Assembly: GCA_009692365.1 (NCBI GenBank)
Contig: SHZJ01000030.1
Coordinates: 1-42,819 of the forward strand
Length of the DNA stretch: 42,819 nt
Direction of reading: 5' to 3'
Source: Gammaproteobacteria bacterium
GTDB taxonomy: Bacteria; Pseudomonadota; Gammaproteobacteria; Ga0077536
Shown here: positions 27,737-35,116 of the stretch, in pieces
Position numbering within the stretch: position 1 is the first letter of the stretch
Layout: every line of letters begins with the position of its first letter
Notes under the pieces: model-generated
The model's database searches: none
The model's input: the letters and a program-made list of their open reading frames with translations, nothing else
Told to the model about the DNA's origin: nothing
Program-made: the position numbers and the translations under genes

Positions 27737-29296
27737 TCAGGCGCGCCGGATCAGGCTGTCGGACGGCGATAGGCCAAAATCCTCTGGAAAATGCGCAATC
27801 GCGCTTTGCACCGGCAGCGGGGTCAAGCCACCCAAGGCGCACAGCGAGCCGTGCTGCAGGGTCTCGCAGAGATCGTTCAGCAACTCGAGTTCGCGTGCCT
27901 TGTGGCGGGCGGCCAACAATCGGTCAATGACCTCCACCCCGCGGGTAGAACCAATGCGGCAGGGCGTGCACTTACCGCAGCTTTCTAGCGCACAAAACTC
28001 AAACGCGTAGCGGGCCATGCTCGCCATATTGACGGTGTCATCGAACGCCACCAGCCCGCCGTGGCCCAGCATCGCGCCGCGCGCGGCAAAGGCTTCGTAA
28101 TCCAGTACGGTGTCAAACTGCGCCGCCGGCAGATAGGCGCCCAGCGGTCCCCCCGCCTGCACGGTGCGCAGCGCCCGCCCGCTCGCACTCCCGCCGCCAT
28201 ACTCGTAGAGGAGTTCGTCGAGGCGCAGCCCGAACGCTTTTTCAACCAGGCCACCCCGCGCCACATTGCCGGCCAGTTGGATGGGTAAGGTGCCACGCGA
28301 GCGGCCCACCCCGAAGTCGCGGTAGAAATCGGCGCCGCGCGCCAGAATGACCGGCACGGTGGCCAGGGAAATGACGTTGTTGATGGCGGTAGGTTGGCCA
28401 AACAAACCCGCTATCGCCGGCAGCGGCGGCTTGAAACGAATTTGACCGCGCCGCCCTTCCAGACTTTCCAACAGCGAGGTTTCTTCGCCGCAGATATAAG
28501 CGCCAGCACCTAGCCGCACTTCCAAATCGAAGCGCCGCCCGCTGCCCAGCACGCTGGCGCCCAACACGCCGGCGGCGTAGGCGGTGCTAATGGCCTCGTT
28601 GAGCACCTGCCAAGCGTCAGGATATTCAAACCGCAGATAGATATAACCTTGGGTGGCACCCACCGCCAAGCCCGCGATGACCATGCCTTCGATCAAGGTG
28701 TAGGGGTCGTCTTCCATGAGCATGCGGTCGGAGAACGTGCCAGAGTCGCCTTCGTCGGCGTTGCAGACCACGTATTTCTGCGCGGCCTGCGTGTTAAGAA
28801 CCGTGCGCCACTTGATGCCGGTGGGAAACGCGGCACCGCCGCGGCCGCGCAGTCCCGCGGTAGTGACGGCGTCCACGATGGCGCTGGGCGTCATTTCGAG
28901 GGCGCGCTGGAGGCCGACCAGCCCTTCGTGGGCGCGGTAGTCGGCCAGCGAGAGCGGGTCGATCAAGCCCACGCGCGCGAAGGTCAGGCGTTCCTGATTT
29001 TTTAGATAGGAAATCTCCTGCGTGTAGCCCTGCGCCAAGGGGTGCGCGGCGCCCTGCAAAAAATGGCCGTCGAACAGGCTGGGAAGATCAGCCACCGTCA
29101 CCGGGCCATACGCGCGGCGCCCGCCCGGGGTGACCACTTCGACCAGCGGCTCCAGCCAAAACAGACCCCACGAGCCGTTCCGCACCAGTTGCACGGGGAG
29201 GTTGCGGCGGGCCGCTTCTTGGGTTATCGCCAGCGCGACTTCGTCCGCGCCCACCGAGCGCGCCGCCGAGTCGCGCGGCACATACACGGTAATCAC
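27737..29296 (-). CDS. fdsB: NAD-dependent formate dehydrogenase beta (diaphorase) subunit FdsB
   Basis: The protein has 519 residues and resembles NuoF with a thioredoxin-like N-terminus. The NADH/FMN site has GRGGAAFPTGIKW, VCNADEGDSGTFSDRMLM and GAGAYICGEETSLLESLEG. A 4Fe-4S site near the C-terminus is ESCGKCTPCRIGSTRG, with a later Cys in LCETLQHGSLCALGG. It transfers electrons from FdsA to NAD through FMN. Its GTG start overlaps the fdsG stop (GTGA). Confidence 0.96.
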   Translation of the reverse strand: MITVYVPRDSAARSVGADEVALAITQEAARRNLPVQLVRNGSWGLFWLEPLVEVVTPGGRRAYGPVTVADLPSLFDGHFLQGAAHPLAQGYTQEISYLKNQERLTFARVGLIDPLSLADYRAHEGLVGLQRALEMTPSAIVDAVTTAGLRGRGGAAFPTGIKWRTVLNTQAAQKYVVCNADEGDSGTFSDRMLMEDDPYTLIEGMVIAGLAVGATQGYIYLRFEYPDAWQVLNEAISTAYAAGVLGASVLGSGRRFDLEVRLGAGAYICGEETSLLESLEGRRGQIRFKPPLPAIAGLFGQPTAINNVISLATVPVILARGADFYRDFGVGRSRGTLPIQLAGNVARGGLVEKAFGLRLDELLYEYGGGSASGRALRTVQAGGPLGAYLPAAQFDTVLDYEAFAARGAMLGHGGLVAFDDTVNMASMARYAFEFCALESCGKCTPCRIGSTRGVEVIDRLLAARHKARELELLNDLCETLQHGSLCALGGLTPLPVQSAIAHFPEDFGLSPSDSLIRRA

Positions 29297-29790
29297 GGCC
29301 CAACCTCAGCGCTCACGAGGGCATCGAAACGCGCCGCGTCGAGGCGCCCGTAGAGGCGCTCATCGATGAGCATCGCCGGCGCGCAGGCGCAGTTACCCAA
29401 GCAATACACCGGTTCCAACGTGACCGCGCCGTTGGCCGTAGTTTGGTGAAAATCAATGCCCAAACGGGATTTGGCGTGGGCCGAGAGCGCCGCGCTACCC
29501 ATGGCTTGGCAGGCCTCGGCCTGACAGATTCGCACGATGCGCTGGCCCGGCGGGGTGGTGCGAAAGAAATCGTAAAAAGTGATCACGCCATGCACTTCGG
29601 CCCGCGACAAATTGAGCTCAGTGGCCAGTAATTGCACCGCCTGCGCCGGCACATAACCGAAATGCCCCTGTAAGGCGTGCAGCGCGGGCAACAGCGGCCC
29701 GGGGCGAGCCGCGCTGGCCCGCACCAGCGCCAAGGCCACGCTTTCGCGCCAGTCCGGATGGCTGGCTTGGGGGGCGCCGGCAGCGCTCAT
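29293..29790 (-). CDS. fdsG: NAD-dependent formate dehydrogenase gamma subunit FdsG
   Basis: The protein has 165 residues from the ATG at 29790 (MSAAGAPQ). It is a NuoE-like 2Fe-2S thioredoxin-fold protein. The cluster ligands are in CQAEACQAMG and CLGNCACAPAM (C-x4-C and C-x3-C). An upstream start at 29823 would add 11 residues without family character. It is the first gene of fdsGBACD on the minus strand. No good sigma-70 promoter could be picked out in the GC-rich upstream sequence. Confidence 0.94.
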   Translation of the reverse strand: MSAAGAPQASHPDWRESVALALVRASAARPGPLLPALHALQGHFGYVPAQAVQLLATELNLSRAEVHGVITFYDFFRTTPPGQRIVRICQAEACQAMGSAALSAHAKSRLGIDFHQTTANGAVTLEPVYCLGNCACAPAMLIDERLYGRLDAARFDALVSAEVGP

Positions 29791-30187
29791 AGGGTAGGTG
29801 CCTCGAACTGGCCGCGTTGGCATCCCTTACAGGGCACCTGCCGCTGCCGGCCACGTCCAGCGCTGCCAGCACGCGGTGGCGCACCACCTGCCCCGTTGGC
29901 GGGGGGCTGATGGAACTGGCGGTTGGCGCCGGGGGTACCGGGTATTGAGCTATCCATCGGGTGCTCCCCCGTGAGGATCCAACACGGGTGTGGCGCGCCT
30001 TCGTTGTCGAGGTCCACCGCAGAGGCTGCGCCGCTCGGCCGCATTGCCAAGGATGGGGCGCGTGGCCAGTTGCGCAACGCGTCCCCGCCGTAAGCGGGTG
30101 GGCTGCGCGAATGGTCGTATCGCGGGGGAGGAGTAAAGTCCGGCAACTGGGCTTGGGTGGCGGATGACCGGGAACTAGGTTCCGCGC

Positions 30188-30206
30188 GGGCGTAGTGCCC
30201 TTTTTT
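30188..30206 (+). terminator. Possible rho-independent terminator with no gene upstream on its strand
   Basis: Stem gggc, loop gtagt, stem gccc, then six T. The stem is only 4 bp but flanked by GC-rich sequence. No plus-strand gene precedes it back to 23679, so it would end an unannotated transcript or be a chance hairpin. Confidence 0.35.
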
Positions 30207-30243
30207 GTGCGCGCCCCACCCCGGTGGGCAGGAGGTTAGTTCC

Positions 30244-30353
30244 GCAGTCTCCAAAGGCCGCCACGCGATCTGTGGCCGGCGCGAGGTCCACCAGACTAGC
30301 CAGCAGACCGAGTCCAAAGGATAGCGATTCTGGCGGCACCATTCAAACGGCAG
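30244..30353. repeat. 110-bp direct repeat, left copy
   Basis: It aligns without gaps to 33927-34036 at about 80 percent identity (hand alignment, roughly 21 mismatches). The best-kept parts are both ends: gcagtct...ccgccacgcga at the left and ggcggc...ccattcaaacggcag at the right. Read on the minus strand, both copies give a similar peptide starting LPFEW, then RQNR and PLD, then RRPQ. It could be a decayed coding or mobile-element piece. No terminal inverted repeats were seen. Confidence 0.75.
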
Positions 30354-30698
30354 TCTTTGCCAACAGGGTAGGAGTCCGAAAGCTGATCAAGGGACTGGTC
30401 ATCCAAGGCTTGGTGGTCGACCTGAACGGCGTGCGATTCCCGCCCGACATCGCCCGCTCGGCCCGCCGTTTGACCGGCTTCGGGATCTGTTTTGCGCACC
30501 GTTCGGCGGCCAGAGTTCACCTTCTTTGGGGCCACAAAGCCCGCTTAAATAGGGCGCAAACTCGGGCGTCGCGAAGGTGTTCACGCAGCGTGATCACGCG
30601 CGGGTAGCTGCGAAGAAAAATCGCGACAAGCTGGCTAGCCTTATCGCGCCCTCGCTAGCGGCTAGGATCGTCGCTCGCTCAGGACCCTTGATAAAACA

Positions 30699-30719
30699 AT
30701 CGAGTCTGACCCCATTGAT
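30699..30719. repeat. Isolated copy of the cgagtctgaccccattgat repeat
   Basis: An exact copy of the 21-bp unit found five times at 32634-32813. The match extends weakly upstream (tcaggac and aa-caat are shared with the 59-bp units). It lies 11 bp beyond the stop of the SDR-like gene, so copies bracket that gene on both sides in the same orientation. Confidence 0.9.
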
Positions 30720-30729
30720 ATTCTTGGCA

Positions 30730-32253
30730 TCACCAGTAAGTAGGATGGTAGTCCTTAAAGAACTGACCCCAGGCGTGCTCGCCGGTGGCGAGGCCGGCAA
30801 AGATTGGGTCGACGATACGGGCGGCGCCGTCCACCACGTCGAGTGGCGGCGCAAACCGGTGCATGTCGATCTTGTCCTGGGCGAGGTGGGCGGGATCCTC
30901 GTCGGTGATCCATCCGGTATCGACGGAATTCATGTGGATGCCGTCGCGCACGTACTCCTGGGCCGAGGTGCGCGTCAGCATGTTGAGCGCGGCCTTGGCC
31001 ATGTTGGTGTGCGGATGCTTGGCCGTCTTGTTGCGATTGAACTGCCCCTCCATCGCACTGACCTGCACGATGTGCTTGTCACGCGTCGAGGTGCGCAGCA
31101 GCAGCGGCTTTAGGTGCCCCGACAGCACGAACGGCCCGACCGCATTCACCAACAACACCTCCAGCAACTCGCGCGTGGGGACCTCATCGAGACTGAGGCG
31201 CCAGGAATTTTGACCGCGCAGGTCAACCTGCTGCAGATCGGCGTCGAGCACGCCACGCGGGAACAAATCGACGAGGCCGTTGCCGGCGTCTGCGAGCACC
31301 TCTGGCCCAGTCGGTGCAAGCTGCGAGAGCTGCGCCGGCGCCGCCAGACCGGCGTTCCTCGAGGCGTGCCGCAGCACTTCGTAGTCCGCCACTAGCGCCG
31401 CCTCGGCCGCCGGCAGCAGCGCCATCGCGGCCACCTCGCCCACGATCAGGTGCGTGTAAAACTCGGGCGGACGCCGCACCGTCTGACAGGCATTCTGGAT
31501 CAGGAAGTCGAGTTGCGGCAGCGCCTCGCTGATATGCCGGGCAAAGGCCTCGACTGAGGGCGTATGGCGCAGGTCGAGGCCGTAGATACTCAGTCGGTCA
31601 CGCCAGCTGTCGAAGTCCGGCTCGCGCGCGTAGCGCGCCGCGCAGTCGCGTGGAAAGCGCGTCGTGACCACGACACGGCAGCCGTTACGCAGCAGCAGAA
31701 TGGCCGCGTGATAGCCGATCTTTACTCGCGCCCCGGTGATGATCGCCACCCGGCCGCGCAGATCGTGGACGGGCGCGCGCTTGTTGAAGTTGAGGTCGCC
31801 GCACGCAAGGCACAGTTGATCGTAGAACGTGTGCAGCGTCGTGTATTCGGTCTTGCAGGTGTAGCAAACGCGCGGTTTGCGCAGATTCTCTTGCCGGGCA
31901 GCGGCTTGCTGGCTGGCTGCCTCGTCTAAGACTGGCGTGTCGCGTGAGGTCAGCAAGGGCGGCAGGGGTGGTGTGAGAAAAACCGGCTTTGCACGCAACG
32001 CACGGATACCGGTGCCGGCGCGCAGGACTTCGTCGGCATCGCGCCGCTCGTTCAGATCGCGCTGGCGCAGTCGGCGCCGCAGGCGCAGCTTGGCGGCCGG
32101 ATCGGGCATGGCGACCTGACCTGCCAGCCGCAGCAAACGGGCACGCTCCGCGCTATCGCAGACGACGAGCACGGCGCGGTCACTGACGATGGCCTCGAGC
32201 ACGCGCAGTGCGGTGGCGAGTTCGTCGGCGGAGAACGTTGGGGGGGTAGACAT
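30730..32253 (-). CDS. Zinc-ribbon, SDR-like protein with altered catalytic motif
   Basis: The protein has about 507 residues from ATG 32253 (MSTPPTFSADELA). An upstream in-frame start at 32475 is unlikely because its extra residues look non-coding. The N-terminal 190 residues are helical and Arg/Ala-rich. Next comes a zinc ribbon, CYTCKTEY...CLACGDLN, and then a Rossmann SDR domain beginning GRVAIITGARVKIGYHAA. The SDR glycine motif TGxxxGxG has Lys in place of its middle Gly. The Ser is present in VQVSAMEGQF, but the YxxxK motif reads TNMAK (HPHTNMAKAALNML), so the catalytic Tyr is Thr while Lys remains. VDTGWITDE is well kept. A conventional dehydrogenase reaction is doubtful; substrate or regulatory role unknown. 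It is flanked by repeats on both sides, suggesting transfer as a cassette. Confidence 0.8.
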   Translation of the reverse strand: MSTPPTFSADELATALRVLEAIVSDRAVLVVCDSAERARLLRLAGQVAMPDPAAKLRLRRRLRQRDLNERRDADEVLRAGTGIRALRAKPVFLTPPLPPLLTSRDTPVLDEAASQQAAARQENLRKPRVCYTCKTEYTTLHTFYDQLCLACGDLNFNKRAPVHDLRGRVAIITGARVKIGYHAAILLLRNGCRVVVTTRFPRDCAARYAREPDFDSWRDRLSIYGLDLRHTPSVEAFARHISEALPQLDFLIQNACQTVRRPPEFYTHLIVGEVAAMALLPAAEAALVADYEVLRHASRNAGLAAPAQLSQLAPTGPEVLADAGNGLVDLFPRGVLDADLQQVDLRGQNSWRLSLDEVPTRELLEVLLVNAVGPFVLSGHLKPLLLRTSTRDKHIVQVSAMEGQFNRNKTAKHPHTNMAKAALNMLTRTSAQEYVRDGIHMNSVDTGWITDEDPAHLAQDKIDMHRFAPPLDVVDGAARIVDPIFAGLATGEHAWGQFFKDYHPTYW

Positions 32254-32601
32254 GGGCACTGCGGGCTTGCGCTGCGTTTTTTTGGCGGGAGGAACCCTAC
32301 CACGCATCCGTGGGACGCGTATGGGTGCAGACTCCATTGAGCAGCTCCCACGCAAACAGACCTTAAACTGGCGATTCCCGCCCCCTGCCGTCTGCTCGGG
32401 GCGCTCTTTTACCGCCGCTGGGCGGCGGTTTTCGAAGCCCTCAGCGGCCAACATCCAAGCCCGGTTCGCCGTCAAGACGAGTTAGCTTCAGCGCTAATTG
32501 TCTTAGCCCGATGGTCGCCACACACAATGCCCTGACGTGAGCCACTCAGAATAAAGAATCGCGGCAAGCGGACCATCAGTGAGGCAGCTGATTTGGAGCC
32601 C
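32254..32601. other. Upstream region of the SDR-like gene
   Basis: About 350 bp with no gene. An open frame continues upstream of the chosen SDR start to 32475 but its translation (Arg/Pro-rich) has no family features. No convincing promoter hexamer pair was found on the minus strand. Confidence 0.4.
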
Positions 32602-32830
32602 CACCCCGAGCGATCAGGACAGCACCGTAATCAATCGAGTCTGACCCCATTGATTTTGCCCACCCCGAGCGATCAGGACAGCACCGTAATCAATCGAGTC
32701 TGACCCCATTGATTTTGCCATCGAGTCTGACCCCATTGATCCCAGATCTTCCGATAATCAATCGAGTCTGACCCCATTGATCTTGATCACCCATCGAGTC
32801 TGACCCCATTGATCCCATGACCCCATTGAT
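32602..32830. repeat. Cluster of cgagtctgaccccattgat repeats
   Basis: Full 21-bp units start at 32634, 32693, 32720, 32761 and 32793, and a truncated one lies at 32818-32830. The first two are inside 59-bp tandem units beginning caccccgagcgatcagg at 32602 and 32661. Further cattgatc fragments follow to about 32860. Spacing is 59, 27, 41 and 32 bp, so this is not a CRISPR. The reverse strand core is ggggtcagactcg. It recalls REP-type repeats linked to Y1 (RAYT) transposases, but no transposase is in the window. Confidence 0.9.
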
Positions 32831-32919
32831 CCCACATTGATCCCATTGATCTCGCCATTGATCTTTTCGCTGCGGTTTCGACCGAATGATCGCTTAGACC
32901 GCGGCGATTTCTCGCTGAT

Positions 32920-33891
32920 TCAGCTCTTCACGCCGAGCATGTGCAGAGCGCACGCATGCGGCTCATTGCGGTTGAGCAGCGTGCTGTCGCGCAAGCCGTT
33001 GGCGCGGAACCAGTGCTCGCACACGGCCTCGGGGATGGTCCAATTGTAGAAGGTGTTCAGCATGTCGAGCAGATTGATGGCGTTCTCGGGACGATCGGCA
33101 ATCGCGTAGGCGAAAGCGAGGCGTTCTTCGAAAGTGCGGCACTCGCGGTGGTAACGCGCGCGCCACTCGAGGACCGGCGGGGAGGTGTGGTACGTGGGCG
33201 CGTACACCATCAGATAGAGCGAGCCGCCGGGTTTGACGGGGGACGCGACAGCATCGAAGGCTGCGCGTGGATCGTGTGTGCACATCACAACGCCCCAACA
33301 AAGGGTGAAGTCGAACGCGTGCGCGAGATTGGTGCGGGCGGGAATGCCGAAGATGCTGCATTCTTCAACCTCTTCGTTGAAGCGCTTGGTGGACTCGAGC
33401 CCGTGTCGCGAAACATCGATGGACTTCACCCGGGCGCCGAGGGAATTCAGGGTCTTAGTCCAGCGACCTGCGCCGCAGCCGGCGTCGAGACAGCGCTTGC
33501 CCTGAAAGTAGTCGATGGCGAACTTAGGCTCCAGCCAGAGGCGACCGCCAATTCCGCGGCGTTCCTGGCGTGCCGCGCGACCAGACAGGCGCGACATCAA
33601 CGCAGCGAGCGCGCCCCACTTTCACCGCTGCAGCACATCGTGCACACCAGTGAGCTCCGCGATGCGATCGTCGATGTACTCATCGCCGGTCTCAACGCCA
33701 GTGTGATCGCAGAAGCCAGTCTTGCGCTCGAGGAACAGTCGCCACTGGTCGTCGAACTGCTGGTCGTAGGCCTCGGGCTGATAGGCACCGGAGTACTCGT
33801 CGTCCCACACGACACGCTGGTCGTCGAAGTGCGGATTACGCAGGAGAGGGGGAGCTGCGTCGATGGCGGAAGTCTCGGCGTTCACGTTCAT
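32920..33891 (-). pseudogene. SAM-dependent class I methyltransferase interrupted by an in-frame TGA
   Basis: Two minus-strand open frames lie in the same frame: 33622-33891 (89 residues, MNVNAETSAIDAA to HDVLQR) and 32920-33600 (226 residues, from MMSRLSGRAA). One TGA (33622-33624) and seven sense codons (KWGALAA) separate them. Read through, they give one protein of about 323 residues. An N-terminal FDDQWRLFLERKTGF block is followed by the SAM-binding motif KRCLDAGCGAGRWTKTL, the acidic VKSIDVS strand and VKPGGSLYLMVYAPT. A TGG to TGA change (Trp) is the simplest explanation. The 226-residue part keeps the whole SAM fold and could still be made from ATG 33597, but lacks the N-terminal segment. 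It lies inside the pair of 110-bp repeats. Confidence 0.8.
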
Positions 33892-33926
33892 GAGTGCAGG
33901 GGTTCGGCGGGCGGGACGCTTGTTCA

Positions 33927-34036
33927 GCAGTCTGCAAAAGCCGCCACGCGACCTGTGGCCTGCGAGGGCTCGGCCGGGCTCGCCGGCACATCAAGTCAAG
34001 AGGAGAGCGATTTTGGCGGCCCCATTCAAACGGCAG
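33927..34036. repeat. 110-bp direct repeat, right copy
   Basis: The partner of 30244-30353 in the same orientation, 3683 bp apart and equal in length. It sits between the methyltransferase pseudogene and the end of the monooxygenase reductase gene, so the two copies enclose the SDR-like gene, the short-repeat cluster and the broken methyltransferase. Confidence 0.75.
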
Positions 34037-34090
34037 CGCGCCGGGCAGGAGGAGCGTGGCGTACGCCACATCGAACGCTACGCGGGTCGC

Positions 34091-35116
34091 TCAGGGGCCT
34101 TGGGTGCTGACAAATTTATCGCAGCGAATGCGCGAGCTAAACATGCCTTGGATTTTCAACACGGCAGCGGCCGCATCGACCATCCCCGGCGGGCCGCATA
34201 AATAAGCCTCAGCGCCGCGCAAATTGCCGCCGTCACGCGCGAGGGCCGCCGTGACGAGGCCGGTCTCACCCGCCCAAGGCGCCGCCACCATGGGCTCCGA
34301 AATAGTCGGAATGTACCGAAAGGCGGGTAGCTGGGCGGCGAGCGCGGCGAGTTCGGGGCCGCAGATGAGGTCGGCGGCCGTGCGCGCGCCGTAGTAGAAA
34401 ACAATCTCTCGCGCACAAGCCTGCGCGGCGAGCGCGCGCAGCATGGAAAGAATTGGCGCCATGCCCGAGCCACCGGCCACCATCACGATGGGAGCGCTAC
34501 CCACCTGCACGTTAAATTGACCATAAGGCCCGCGCACGGCCACCCGCGTCCCCTCGGGCAGCGCGTGCGGCAGCAGCCCTGAAAAACACCCACCCGGGAT
34601 TTTCTTGATCAGCAGCTCGATTAAATGACGGTCGCTGGGTGCGTTCGCCATCGAGTAGGCACGCCATTCGTCGGTCCCGGGGACATTCACTTCGACAAAC
34701 TGGCCAGCATCGAAGTCCAAGCCCTCCCCACCCTCCAAGGCGAGCAGGAGTTGCCAGATGTCCGGCGAACAGGGGGTGCAGGCGACCACCCGCCCCGTGC
34801 GGGCCACGGTGGGGCGGGCCGCGTGCAGTTCGGTTTCGGTGTAATCCTCGAGCTGTACCACGATGTCGTCGAGCGGATAGGCCGAGCACAGCAGCGCCAG
34901 ACCGGCGTCGCGTTCGTAGCCCATCAGGGCAAAGCCCGAAGCCTGCGCCAGATCAACCTCGCCCTCTACAATGCGCGCCTTGCAGCTGCCACACGCACCG
35001 TGCTTGCAGCCGTAACGCAGCCCGATGCCTTGGCGCAGGGCGGCGGCGAGGATGGTTTCTTCCGCGGCGCACTCGAACTGCAGGCCGAACGGTGCGAGCG
35101 TGATGGAGAAGCTCAA
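34091..35116 (-). CDS. Diiron monooxygenase NADH reductase (ferredoxin / FAD / NAD, DmpP-like)
   Basis: The protein has 341 residues. TTG 35116 is chosen because it overlaps the oxygenase alpha stop (TTGA) and immediately precedes the ferredoxin fold (SFSITLAPFGLQFE). An ATG at 35191 would overlap alpha by 79 bp. The plant-type 2Fe-2S site is GCKHGACGSCKARI plus LLCSAYP. The FAD site is RAYSMANAPSD. The NAD site is VAGGSGMAPILSML and YLCGPPGMVDAA. It carries electrons from NADH to the diiron oxygenase, as DmpP or MmoC do. It is the last gene of the four-gene operon. Confidence 0.93.
   Translation of the reverse strand: MSFSITLAPFGLQFECAAEETILAAALRQGIGLRYGCKHGACGSCKARIVEGEVDLAQASGFALMGYERDAGLALLCSAYPLDDIVVQLEDYTETELHAARPTVARTGRVVACTPCSPDIWQLLLALEGGEGLDFDAGQFVEVNVPGTDEWRAYSMANAPSDRHLIELLIKKIPGGCFSGLLPHALPEGTRVAVRGPYGQFNVQVGSAPIVMVAGGSGMAPILSMLRALAAQACAREIVFYYGARTAADLICGPELAALAAQLPAFRYIPTISEPMVAAPWAGETGLVTAALARDGGNLRGAEAYLCGPPGMVDAAAAVLKIQGMFSSRIRCDKFVSTQGP

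Larger units (their letters stand above)
29791..30729 (+). other. Gene-free patchwork between the fds operon and the SDR-like gene
   Basis: About 940 bp with no credible protein gene. It holds the fdsG upstream region (to about 30180), a hairpin with a T-run (30188-30206), the left copy of a 110-bp direct repeat (30244-30353), and one copy of the short cgagtctgaccccattgat repeat (30699-30719). Bases 30354-30698 hold nothing I recognise. The open frames here (29787-30317 and 30296-30535, minus) run through the repeat and lack domain features. Confidence 0.6.

Noticed and set aside
29900..30206. RNase P RNA or molybdenum-cofactor riboswitch near fdsG
   Set aside because: A gaggagtaaagtccgg stretch recalls RNase P RNA, but the other conserved regions are missing. 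No conserved Moco riboswitch core was found on the fds strand.
29787..30317. A 176-codon minus-strand frame upstream of fdsG
   Set aside because: It overlaps the fdsG start, runs through the 110-bp repeat and is Pro/Ser/Arg-rich without any domain.
32254..32475. N-terminal extension of the SDR-like protein from 32475
   Set aside because: The extra 74 residues are Arg/Pro-rich with no homology features; ATG 32253 begins a plausible protein.
32602..32860. CRISPR array
   Set aside because: Units are spaced irregularly (59, 27, 41, 32 bp), the intervening sequence is itself partly repeated, and no cas gene is nearby.
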